From positions 1 through 38,690 of the forward strand of contig CATEWF010000003.1 in assembly GCA_949527715.1 (NCBI GenBank): a stretch of DNA of 38,690 nt, in the 5' to 3' direction. The position numbers and the translations under genes are program-made. Of the stretch, positions 1 through 10,237 are shown piece by piece. Under the pieces are notes generated by a model, which was not told the DNA's origin, searched no databases, and saw only the letters and a list, made by a program, of their open reading frames with translations. Source of the stretch: an uncultured Mycoplasmatota bacterium. GTDB lineage: Bacteria; Bacillota_I; Bacilli_A; Mycoplasmatales; Mycoplasmoidaceae. The stretch's first letter is position 1, and the number at the start of each line of letters is the position of its first letter.

Positions 1-27
1 AAAATATTAATATATATTAATAATCTT

Positions 28-33
28 TATAAT
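28..33 (+). promoter_or_regulatory. Candidate -10 box of the ABC exporter operon
   Basis: A perfect TATAAT lies nine bases before the permease ATG at 42. A transcript starting the usual 6-8 bases downstream would have almost no leader, and no Shine-Dalgarno sequence is present. Leaderless or near-leaderless mRNAs are known in mycoplasmas. The call is by motif only; in such AT-rich DNA a chance match is possible. Confidence 0.45.
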
Positions 34-41
34 TAAAAAGT

Positions 42-3000
42 ATGTGAAACTTGTTGAAGAACGTCTTTCGTTCTCTAGCTAAGAACAAAATTGCTATTAT
101 TGGTTTAACATTTCTTATATTTTTGTCTGTTGGAATGTTTACCGTACTCCAAAGTACTACAACAAATATCAATAATACATATGATAAAGTTTCCACTCAA
201 GGAAACCAACATGATTTTACTGTGTCAGAAAAATATGATATTGGTAATATCAAGTTTTCTCCAGGTAGCAAAATAGAAGGAGAAGGTGTTGGATATTCTA
301 AAGAGGGAGATGAAGTTTATTGACCAAATCAACAAGAATTATCTACATCCATATACCTTAAAACATATTATTTAAAACTCGATGCTTCATTAGATGGAGA
401 TAGCGCTATAGATAAGTTTTATAAACAATATCATAATAATCCTGATTATCAGGAATATTTTTATAGAACAATTAAAGTTACAAATTCCAATAAACTAACA
501 TACATGGAAAACGCCCAACCAGGTAATAAATCTACATTTTCATCTGCTGATATCCATCAACAATTATCTGATGCTAAGCATTCTGGTGCCGATAGCGATA
601 TTGCAAAAATCAATGCTGCTCTTTCAGAATGATCTACTGATTTAAATAATTATTTATCAGAATACAATAGCCCTCTTAATGATTATTTATCTAATGATTT
701 AAAAAATCAAGTTTATTTTAGAAATTTCAGATCATTGAAAATAAACAATTCAACTGATACCGTTTATTATGATATGGTTGAGTCGTGCCCTGAAGATGAT
801 TTACATCCTTATGATTCAATTGTTGACCGTGAAATCATATTTAATACAAATCAATTTAACAATATTGGATGAAACAACTTTTCTGTCAATGATTGAAAAC
901 CTTCTGCAATGATTTCATCAAATGATGAAGTTAAAAAAGTTTTATCTCACGAATGTCCTACATGAGATATTTTAAAAATTGATGAAGTTGAACAACTATA
1001 TGTAAGAAAGTTCTTTGATATCTTAAATAAAGGAAAACTTAATAACAGTGATCCTTCAAAGGATTTTAAATCAAGAGTTTCTAAAATTGATGAATCATTA
1101 AAAAAATCTGAAGAACAATTCCCAATAGATGATGATTTTAAAAAACAATATGAAGATTTCAATAGTTTTTTCAAACTAACTGATGTTAATGATAAAAAAT
1201 ATGAATATGTGCTTTCATATGACAAAGTAGAAGCAGGGCAAACAATTCCTTTTACTTGAATGATTGAAAATTGAACTTCAAACTTTGCTATTTTTGCTCC
1301 ACAATATTTAGAAAAACACCAATATAAACCATTGGACATATCTAAACTTTTGCAAAAAGATGAAGATTATCAAAAATGGATACAAGATCACAGTGACATA
1401 CTTACAGAAAGAACAAGATTTATTTCGTGAATGAATTCTTTGTCAGAGGAACAAATTGAACAAAAAATTAGTTTATGACAAGAAACTTATAAACAAAACG
1501 TGATTAAAGTTGGTGGTGGTACACCTTTCTTTATTTTAGCTGCTGGTATAACTGGAGATTATGTTTATCCAGTTGTTTCCATTGAAAAGCCTATTCCTAA
1601 CCCAGACAAGGAATGTATTTGTTTTGGAAATAATTGCGCTTATGAAAGAGTGCAAATTGCCTTCCAAGGAAATCAAACAGAAAAATATGTGGTAGGAAAA
1701 TTCTACAACAAAAAAAATTCTGAAAAAATTCTTGCTCAAATAAATGAAAAATGTAACGATATAATGAATTGACCAGAAAACGTGCAAGCTGCATATATGG
1801 CAAATGACTTATCTTGCACATTAAATGCTTCTGCATTTAGAATTTCATATATCCCTCAACTTGTTGAAAAAGTAAATTTGATTTCTTACTTGTTAACTCT
1901 TTTCATATTAGTTGTAGGATTAATCATTTCCGGAATCATAGTTAGAAGATATGTGTCAAGCAATAGATCTACTATTGGTATCATGCAGGCTAATGGTATT
2001 AAAAAATGAAGTATTGCAATTTCGTTAACACCATTTGCTTTTATCCCTTCATTGCTTGGTGGAATAGCAGGTTATTTGCTAGGCACATTCTTACAATCAG
2101 CGGCTATAGGATTGTTTTCTTCGTATTGGACATTACCAACAAACTTACTTGCTTTTTCATGACCAGCATTACTACTATCTGTTTGCCTACCATTTTTAGT
2201 TTTTGTTTTAGTATCTGTATTTTCTACATATATCGTGTTGCGAGAGAAGACAACAGATTTAATGAAATCTGGAAGTGAATTTAAATCCAACTGATTATCA
2301 AGAGTTATTAAAAAACCATTTAAAAAATTTACAGTTTTAACTAAATTTAGAATATCTATTGCATTTAACTCATTATGAAAATTAACAATTTTATCGATAA
2401 TGAGTTCCCTTGCAATGTCAAGTTTAGTGTTCGGTATGACAATGAACGGTAAGTTTGATACGGCAATTACTAAAACATCTGATACTAGAGATTATTCATA
2501 CGCTATTGATTTATACTCTCCAACAACTCAAGGTGGTCAATACATTCCGATTTCTGCAGATGGATTTGGTCAAACTGGTTTTCAAAAATCCGCACACAAT
2601 GTTGGACATAATTTTTTACCTTCATTATTTTCAAGCAAAAAAGAAAATTGAACTTGGGACAATAGCTGAAATGGTATTTCTTCATCTGAAGAACAAACAA
2701 AGTTATTTTACAAACAATATTATGATGTTTCTTTTGAACTAATTAATCTAGCTCATATACAAAGCAATGATTGGATGTATAAATCTTTGTCTTTTGATGA
2801 TTCTATAAACTCTGTATCTCATCAAAATATGTTTATCCCGTTTTTGAGTGATTCTATAGGTCAAAAAACAGATTTACAATATTTAAAAAATAGAGTATCT
2901 TCCGAAATGACAATGAACTACTTAATCGGTATTTCATCATTTGGTTTAACTTCCAATCCTTGGGACATCGCTTCTTCTTTAATGCCAGAAAACTCAAGAA

Positions 3001-4673
3001 ATATTTGCAACCAAAAATATCAGAAAATTATAAACGAAATAGGATACAACATTTATCATTCGGAAGATACAATTAATTGAAATACACAAGAAAATAAGAG
3101 TTTTTTTACTCAAATTTCTGATGAAAGTTATGAAATAAATCAATCTAATGTCGTAGATTTTACCGGACTTGGTTTAAATCATGATTTTGTATCATTAATG
3201 GTTAGAGCTTATTCGGAAAAAGACTCAAACGGTTTGTTATTAATACCTTCATCAGGTGAAGATTTTGCAATAACTTATAACTCTATTCCGTTATCCGAAT
3301 TAGAAGAAACATATACATACTTAACTGTTGATGGAGTTAGAAATTCAGGTAATTCTTCATTGCCTAAAAATCAAAAAATAATTGGTATTGATAACAATAC
3401 TTCTTGTATTAAGTTGATTAATGATAATGGTACAAATTATATAAATTCTTTAAAGTATGAAGGCACACCAGGAATTAATACAATTTTCCCAATGGTTGTA
3501 AATGAATTAGTGGCAAAAAAATATAATGTCCATTCTGGTTCATACATGACTTTTAATGTTTTAAATAAAGCTGATAGATATATCCAACAAATACAAGGCA
3601 ACTCTAAACAAAACGAAGTAACATTCAAAATTGTTGGTGTAATGAAATCTCGTGAAAACGAGGAATATTACATTGATCAGCAAGTAGCTAATTACATATT
3701 AGGTTTAAAATCTACTCTTGCAAATGTTGATGATTTAGATGAAAGTTATATAAACTATAATGATGCCATTCGCTCTACAATGACAATTGATGATGGTTCA
3801 AGATCAAAAGCCTCATTAAATGACATAAGAGCTTTGAAAACAAATACCGGAGACGACTATAACATTGTCCCTTATGGTTTTAATGGATATTTCACAAAAG
3901 ACCCAAATGGAAGTAAAGCACTAACTCAAGGATATTCTTTCTATTGTCCATATGGTTTATATTTACCATCTTCTGATTTAAAATCTAACAGTTCATCTGA
4001 TGTACTAAAATATGGTGCTAATTTTGAATTAGCCAATAAAATAACAGGTCTAGAAAATACTGAATTAGGAAAAAAAATTACTAACGCATACAATTTGTGA
4101 GACCAAAACAGAACAAATGAAGGATTTGCAGAATGAAAACAATTTATAGACCTAAACATTGATGATTTCATTGATGCAGTTAGTCGTATTTGAGGCAATA
4201 CTACTTATATTTCGTTGGTTACAAATGCGGTTGATAAAAATTCAAATGATATGGTTTATAAAACAATGTCTAATACTATTTCTAATATAGAAATAGTGGT
4301 ATTGGTAATTATTGCATTCATGGTTTTCTTTATTGTTTTATTAATGTCATCAATCATTATTGCTGATTCAAAAAAACTAGCAGCAATACTAAGCTCATTA
4401 GGATATACAGATATGGAAAATGCTTTATCTTTTATGTCCATATATATACCAGTAATCATTTTGGGTTTATTGATTGCTATACCTTTAACAATGGGGTTCA
4501 CCGCAATGTTCCAACTGGCAATAATGAAAGGTATTGGATTATTAGTGGATGCAACCACTAAATGATATTTCTATTTAATAGGGGCTGGAGTAGTTGTATT
4601 TGAGTTGGTATGCTCAATAGTATCAAGTTGGATTTCGCTGAGACGAGGTTCATTAACACAAATGATTAAATAA
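42..4673 (+). CDS. Giant FtsX/MacB-type ABC transporter permease (MG468-like)
   Basis: A 1543-residue membrane protein, read with TGA as Trp; many in-frame TGAs and no TAA/TAG before 4671. The ATG at 42 (M-W-N-L-L-K) is preferred over the in-frame TTG at 51. The layout is a duplicated FtsX fold. There is an N-terminal membrane segment (about residues 15-35) and a large ectodomain to about 610. A three-helix FtsX block follows at about 613-745, beginning near LFILVVGLIISGIIV. A second N-terminal-type helix sits near 780-805, then another large ectodomain, and a final three-helix block at about 1405-1540. The ATPase gene follows with its ribosome site overlapping this stop codon, so the two form one exporter. 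Order and size resemble the M. genitalium MG468/MG467 pair. Members of this superfamily export lipoproteins, peptides or lipids, or act mechanically on the envelope; the substrate here cannot be read from sequence. Confidence 0.85.
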
Positions 4674-4677
4674 GGAG
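4672..4677 (+). promoter_or_regulatory. Shine-Dalgarno AAGGAG for the ABC ATPase gene
   Basis: AAGGAG lies five bases before the ATG at 4683 and overlaps the permease TAA. It is one of the few canonical ribosome-binding sites in the window and fixes the ATPase start, including its long N-terminal extension. Confidence 0.75.
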
Positions 4678-4682
4678 ACAAC

Positions 4683-6029
4683 ATGAAAAAAAATAATGCA
4701 AATAAAAAAATTAATTTATATAAAAGTAAAAATGACCACTATTCAAAGTGCATTAATTTAATTGATAAAAAAATTGCTGTAGCTAAATCAATTATTGAAA
4801 AATCATCTGGTGTAAACAAAAGAACATACAAGCAAAAACGTAAGAATCTTAAAATTTTAAATAGGTTGTTAATTACTAAAAATAAATTAGAAGGAAAAAA
4901 AACTAAATACAACTACTTGTATGAGTGATCAAAGTCTCTAGTAAAACACAAAGTAAGTAAACCAAACGATTTAGTTTATCATGACTATATTGAATATATT
5001 GAATCAAATCAAAAGCATTCACAAATACCATATAACTTCCATAAAATTTTTTATTTAAATAGGTGAACAAAAAAACTTAATAAAGTTCTATTAAAAGTCT
5101 CATATTTAAAGTTTATTTTAGAAACAAAAAAACTTAATAAAGCAAAGAAATTATATTTTACTAAAAGAATAGAGTTTCTTGAAGATAATGCACTATCATT
5201 TGAAAGCTATATCAATGATACTAAATTAAATTTTTATTCAAAATTTCATTCAAAACAAGTCTCAAGATTAGAAAAACTTCCTAAATCTCACGGTGCTAAA
5301 AAGATTAAATCAAAATATGTAATTGATTTAAAAAATGCAGTCAAATATTATAACAACGGAATATTAGCTACAAAAGTATTAAAGGGTGTCAATTTACAAA
5401 TTCCATATGGTGAATTTGTTGTTATTCTTGGTCCGTCTGGTTCTGGTAAAACTACGTTATTAAATGTAATTTCTGGAATGGATACTGCAACTTATGGTAC
5501 TACTGTGGTATGCAACAATAATCTTATTAATTTAAAGAGTCCAGAATTAACTGATTTTAGAAGAAAAAACATTGGATATGTATTTCAGCAATATGGTTTA
5601 CTTCCTAATTTAACTATTAGAGAAAATGTAGAAGTTGGATCTAACCTTCAAACAAACAAAGATAAAAGAATTAATATAGACGAATTACTAAAAAATATTG
5701 GTATATATGAGCATAGAAACAAATTCCCTCATGAACTTTCTGGTGGTCAACAACAACGTGTTTCAATTGCTCGTAGTGTGGCAAAAAACCCAGATATTAT
5801 TTTTGGTGATGAACCAACAGGTGCAATTGACGAAGAAATGTCAAAACAAATAATGCAATTGTTTTTAGATGTTAATAAGAAATATAAAACCACAATTATT
5901 ATTGTTACACACAATCCAATATTTGCTGATTTAGCAACAATGGTCATAAAAGTGAAAGACGGAAATATTGCTGAAATTGTAAAAAATAAAAAACCTAAAA
6001 GAGTCGATCAATTAAATTGAACTAAATAA
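4683..6029 (+). CDS. ABC transporter ATP-binding protein with basic N-terminal extension (MG467-like)
   Basis: A 448-residue ATPase powering the adjacent permease. The nucleotide-binding domain begins around residue 220. It has Walker A GPSGSGKTT at about 250, a Q-loop in YVFQQYG, the signature LSGGQQQRVSIARS at about 352, Walker B IIFGDEPT with catalytic E at about 375, and the switch His in VTHNP. This matches the LolD/MacB/FtsE class. The first ~220 residues are unusual: lysine-rich, with repeated IDKKIA / LNKAKK-like helical stretches and no recognisable domain. They are probably a coiled-coil cytoplasmic region specific to mycoplasma versions. The start is supported by a good Shine-Dalgarno sequence. 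The stop lies one base before the next gene's ATG, so the glycosyltransferase downstream may be co-transcribed. Confidence 0.88.
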
Positions 6030-6030
6030 A

Positions 6031-7131
6031 ATGAAAAAAGCTTTAATCATTACCGTAAGTCCAAACCATACATATGGTGGAACTGAAATATATGCAGGAA
6101 AACTTGTTAATATTCTTAAATCAGAAGGTTGAGATATAACAGAATTTTCATATGATATTAGAAATGAGAAAAGCAAAATTAAATCTTCTCATAAAATAAT
6201 TTATCCAAAAAATAAATACATGCATAAGTCTTTGTTTTTAACATGGATAAATTTTATAAAAATAAAACATGAATTAAATAAATTTAAAAAAAATAATAAA
6301 TTTGACTTAATTATTAATGACACAATTCAAGGTTTTTGATGGGAATATGTTCCCGATAATGAAATTTTAATTCAGCACAATGACATTGATTTTTATAATT
6401 TTAAATTCGTTTGTCAAAACAAATTTATTGCTTGGTTAATAAGTTTTTTAGTAAAAATTTTTAGTGGTTATAAAGATCAGATTAAAACGCATAAAAGGAT
6501 TGTTTTTTATGACGAAACAAATAAAGAATATGCATCAAAATTTTATAAAAAAGATTTTCATGAATCTTGATGTATTAATCTTTCAAGATTTACAAAAGAT
6601 CAAATACAAAAAGTAAAATATGCAACTAGAAACAAAATAGTTTATGTTGGCAGACTGGATAAGTGCCAAAAAAATATTAATTTCCTTATTAAACTTTCTA
6701 AATATTTAGATCATCAAATTTGTGTTTATGGAAAGGGAAACTTAGAGAGAAAAATTAGAAAACAGAAAAACATGAAATATTGTGGGGTAGTAGATAATAA
6801 GGAAGTGCAAAACATTTTCTCTCAATATCTTTCATCAATATTGGTTTCTAACTTTGAGGGTGCTTCATTTAGTTCGATTGAATCACTTTCCTCTTCAACT
6901 CAATGTATTTTGAGAGACACTTTTTTGTGTGCCAAAACATTAACAGAGAATAATACAGGGTTGCTGCTTGACAAAAATATTTCTCCAAAAAAATGCGCAA
7001 AAAAGATCAATTCTTATTTATCAAATTGTAACATAAAAGAGCAATGTAATAAAGCTAAAAAATTAGCTATTAAATACTATACAGATGATCAATTTGAAAA
7101 AAAATGAAGACAATTAATTAGACAATTCTAA
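6031..7131 (+). CDS. GT-B fold glycosyltransferase (GT4/GT1-like)
   Basis: A 366-residue predicted glycosyltransferase. The N-terminus has the GT-B acceptor-domain pattern (LIITVSPNHTYGGTE, with a glycine-rich loop). The C-terminal half carries IVYVGRLDKCQKNI, the usual first strand and loop of the nucleotide-sugar-binding domain, then VYGKGNLE and FEGASFSSIESLS, a good match to the E-x7-E donor-binding region of GT4 enzymes. No signal peptide or clear membrane helix is seen, so it should act at the cytoplasmic face, on lipid or another envelope acceptor. The ATG starts one base after the ATPase stop. Its 3' end overlaps the convergent GT2 gene by 18 bp. Donor and acceptor are unknown. Confidence 0.75.
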
Positions 7132-8133
7132 TTGTTTAATTCTTTTAAATTGTTTTCTATATGTAATTCTGAAAAATAAAGACAACATTCTTTTTCAGAC
7201 AGAATTATTAATTTTTAAATTGACTAAATTTAAATCCTCTATACCATATTTCTTTACTATTAAATATAAAAATTCCATTTTAGTTTTTGCATATATCATT
7301 TTTGATTCCTTTCCTTCTGGAATATTAAAAAACAATATAAATCCCATGGGCGCATATAACGAAGAAGCAACAATTTCTCTGTTTTTCTTATTCTCTAATA
7401 ATTTATTTTGCTTAAATACATTTAATAAATAATTAATTTGAGCTAATATGTCGTTTACTTGCTCAAAATTATTTCCTTCAAGTTTAGAAGCAGAATTCTT
7501 TCTTCTAAAATAGAAATAAATTATTTTGTGAATAGTCAAAAATCTTTTTGCTTTAAAAAAGATAAATGGCATTAAACCTAAATCTTCAAATTTTTTTGCT
7601 CCTCTTTCATTAAAAGAAACTTTTAATGAATTTCAAAAAAATCTATTAATGAAGCAACCCCAGCAAAGCAAAATATTCTTTTTAATATATTCGAAATTTG
7701 TTGTGTGTTTTCTAAAAGAAGATGTCGGGAAAAACTTAATTTTAAAAGCTGGAAACTTTTCAAAAACTGTTCTTGCCTTACCAACTACTAAATCGTAATC
7801 TTTACCTTTTGTATATTTTAAAAGATATTGACATGCTTTCTTATTCATCCAATCATCCGAATCAAGAAAAAAGAAATATTCACCATGAGATACACTAATT
7901 AAAAAATTCCTATTGAATGCGATTCCTTTGTTTGTTGAGTTCTTATATATTGATATTCTTTTGTCTTTTTTTTGAAATCTTTTCATTATTTTAAAAGTAT
8001 TATCTGAACTATTGTCATCAACACATATGATTTCAATATTTTTATAAGTTTGTGAAATAACACTCTTTAAGCATCTTTCAATATACTTACCAGAGTTATA
8101 TGCACAAATTAATATCGAAACTTTTGGAATCAT
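7114..8133 (-). CDS. GT2-family glycosyltransferase
   Basis: A 339-residue GT-A glycosyltransferase. It has VSILICAYNSGKYIERCL at the N-terminus, the nucleotide-binding VDDNSSDNT at about residues 38-46, and the metal-binding DSDDW at 91-95. NERGAKKFEDLGLMP is the acceptor-side motif with the ED pair. The start is the ATG at 8133: the in-frame TTG at 8145 lies inside the hydrolase gene, and TAA-T-ATG is the recurrent junction here. A TGA at 7195-7197 is a Trp codon, so the protein runs on to the TAA at 7114, overlapping the convergent GT gene. It closely resembles the GT2 at 13802-14803, with the same motif positions. Likely a cytoplasmic enzyme acting on glycolipid or capsule-like polysaccharide; the substrate is unknown. 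Confidence 0.85.
7116..7141. terminator. Possible bidirectional hairpin terminator between convergent glycosyltransferase genes
   Basis: AATTAGACAATT (7116-7127) can pair with AATTGTTTAATT (7130-7141), with one G-T wobble and a minimal loop. It lies exactly where the two convergent genes overlap, and short T-runs flank it on both strands. The stem is very AT-rich, so stability is modest. Confidence 0.35.
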
Positions 8134-8134
8134 A

Positions 8135-8995
8135 TTATTTATCAAGAAATAATAATTCTTTTCAAAGAATATTACTATATTTTATATCAATAGTCAGAAT
8201 ATGATGACCATTATTTAACAATAATACTTTATTCAAATCAGATTGCTTTGGAATAATTTTTTCTAATATTTTTTTGTTTTTAGAATAATAAAATTCCTTC
8301 TTTGTGTCTATTAATAAAATAGATGGCCTTAAATTTTTATTAAAGTGATTAATTAATGCTCTTCTTGCTTTTACCATAGAAAATCATGCAGCAAGGTTCA
8401 CTTTTGTATCTTGCATTTTGGTACTAGAATACATTTTTCAAACTCGAATAAATATTTGATTGTCAGTTAATTGGTTAATCCCTTTTGGAATTGAATAAGT
8501 ATTAATGTTTGTTAGTAAAGTAATAATATATTTTAATGCTAATCTTAGAGTATTATCTGCATTAACTTCATCTTGAGATTTTTTAGGATTTTTTAATTTC
8601 AATGGTGGATTAATTGCAATTACTTTATTTACAATATTAGGACATTTTTTTACCAATAATATTCCTAAGTTTGCACCAAAAGATTCGCCTACTATGTAAA
8701 ATTTTTCTAAATTTTTATTATCTTTTTTTATTTTAAGAATAATACTTTGTATTATTTTGATAAATCATTTTACATTTTTTCTAGCTCTAATATAACATTC
8801 ACCATGTCCTGGTAAATCAAATATATAGTAACATGAATTTTTAAATTCAGGAATACTAAAAAATTTACATATATCTTTTGTTCCGTTTGATATATTTAAA
8901 TGGATAAAAATGTTGTTTGCCTTTTTAATATCTCCACAAACAAGACCAGGAATTTCTCCTTGTTTGATTAAAATATTATATTTATTAAAAATCAT
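8135..8995 (-). CDS. Alpha/beta hydrolase (lipase/esterase or peptidase-like)
   Basis: A 286-residue alpha/beta-hydrolase. FDLPGHGEC near residue 65 is the oxyanion-side strand and loop. GESFG gives the nucleophile elbow with Ser105, LLIDTKKE supplies a candidate acid at Asp230, and NGHHILTID supplies the catalytic His at 264 or 265, so a full triad is visible. Family members in mycoplasmas are annotated as esterases, lipases or proline iminopeptidases, and the sequence does not decide which. No signal peptide is seen, so it is probably cytoplasmic. It sits between the LPG-synthase-TM-like gene and a GT2 gene, joined to each by TAATATG, which suggests co-translation and perhaps a lipid-linked substrate (inference). 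Confidence 0.8.
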
Positions 8996-8996
8996 A

Positions 8997-10166
8997 TTAT
9001 CTTTTTATTTTAGAAGTTTTAGAAGGTCTACTATACTTTCTTACTTGGATTATTGTTAATCATATAAATGACCCAATTCCAACTAATGAAGGTAGGTATG
9101 AAGTAAAGAATCTATTAATTAAAATCGAATTGTTAACAACATTAGTTAAATCGCTGATATTTTTTGGTAGTTTTCCGCAAACATTTAATGTAGTTTTTAA
9201 AGTTCATTCTAATGAAACTTGTGATCCAGGTAGCGGAATCATTTTATTTGCTGTAACGGCAACATTGGCACAATTAAAAATACTAATAAAACTTAATTTT
9301 TCTCCAACTGGTACAATTCACTGAATACAAGCAAACATAAAAGAATATGTAATAAACTCTACAACTAATTGAATAAGAAAGACCAGTGTAGTACACTTCC
9401 AATCTTTTAATAATTCAATAGCTTCTCTAGATACTTGTTTTTGATTTAAATATCTTTCTTTCACTTGTTCATTTGTGTGATATTTTAAATGAAAAAATTT
9501 CTTAATCTTGTTAAAGATTAACGATAACAAATAAGAAAGATTTTTTGAAAAACTAATTGCACAAAAAAATACAATACTTAATGTATCAATACATAGTCCA
9601 ATTACCATTAATCAAAAAACTGAAATTGCTTCAGTTCCAGCTGCAATAAAAGCGTGATATGACATACAAACAACTATAAATGAAGGAATTGTAATTATGA
9701 CTTGTGCGGCTTGACAAATCATTCCATTTGAGCACACTAGTACAAAAGATTTAGAATTTGAAACACCATGAGATTTTATTCAAAATAATGAATAAGGATC
9801 TGCAACTAAATTTGCAGGTGTTATTGTTCATAAAAAAACCATGGTGAAATCATATAAAACGTTTTGTAAAAAACTAGATTTAAAACCCATTTTTTTTAAT
9901 CTTACAAGGATAGTTAGTGAATTTAATAAAGGTCTTAAAAACGTAAAAAGTATTAAAAAAGTTAATAAAAATGGTTTTATATTAGCATTGTGTGTAATAT
10001 CATTTCACAAACTAGTTCAATCAATTTTCAAAACACACAGTATGGTCAAAGCAAAAAAACCAAAACTCAATAAAAAACCAATAACAAGAATAAAAATTCT
10101 TTTCCTATTAAGAAATGATTCAGATTCTTGAATTTCTGTGAATTCTTTCTTATTGTTTTGCTCCAT
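8997..10166 (-). CDS. Polytopic membrane protein, LPG-synthase TM region / UPF0104-like
   Basis: A 389-residue protein with about seven or eight hydrophobic helices, for example IFILVIGFLLSFGFFALTIL near residue 25 and LLTFLILFTFLRPLLNSLTIL near 65. Two features suggest the lysylphosphatidylglycerol-synthase transmembrane (flippase) family: the early N-P-A-N/D region TPANLVADPY and the late PLPGSQVSLEWT, which resembles the family's P-x-P-G-G-x-G-x-x-E motif. There is no C-terminal synthetase domain, so it would be a stand-alone TM or flippase-type protein. First gene of a three-gene minus-strand cassette with the hydrolase and the GT2. A charged, N/K/E-rich cytoplasmic N-terminus precedes the first helix. 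The family assignment rests on short motifs and topology. Confidence 0.6.
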
Positions 10167-10190
10167 CCTATTTTTTAATATTTTATTTTT

Positions 10191-10210
10191 CTTATTATAC
10201 TTATAATAAG
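10191..10210. promoter_or_regulatory. Divergent -10 boxes forming a perfect palindrome
   Basis: CTTATTATA and TATAATAAG form a perfect 9-bp inverted repeat with a 2-bp spacer. Each arm contains TATAAT on one strand: at 10202-10207 toward secA (ATG 10238), and at 10199-10194 on the minus strand toward the membrane-protein gene (ATG 10166). The distances to the two starts are nearly equal, about 30 bases. It may be a paired divergent promoter in which the two transcripts compete, or a repressor site; the first reading is simpler. Confidence 0.5.
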
Positions 10211-10237
10211 TAATTACTTAATATATTAAAAACCCTT

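Noticed and set aside
947-1339. 130-codon open frame on the minus strand
   Set aside because: It lies wholly inside the permease ectodomain in antisense and has no recognisable motif. The plus-strand frame is open across it and continues on both sides.
320-4600. Permease split into many pieces, suggesting a pseudogene
   Set aside because: Every break is a TGA in the same frame. I followed the frame codon by codon and found no TAA/TAG from 42 to 4671, so it is one intact gene under table 4.
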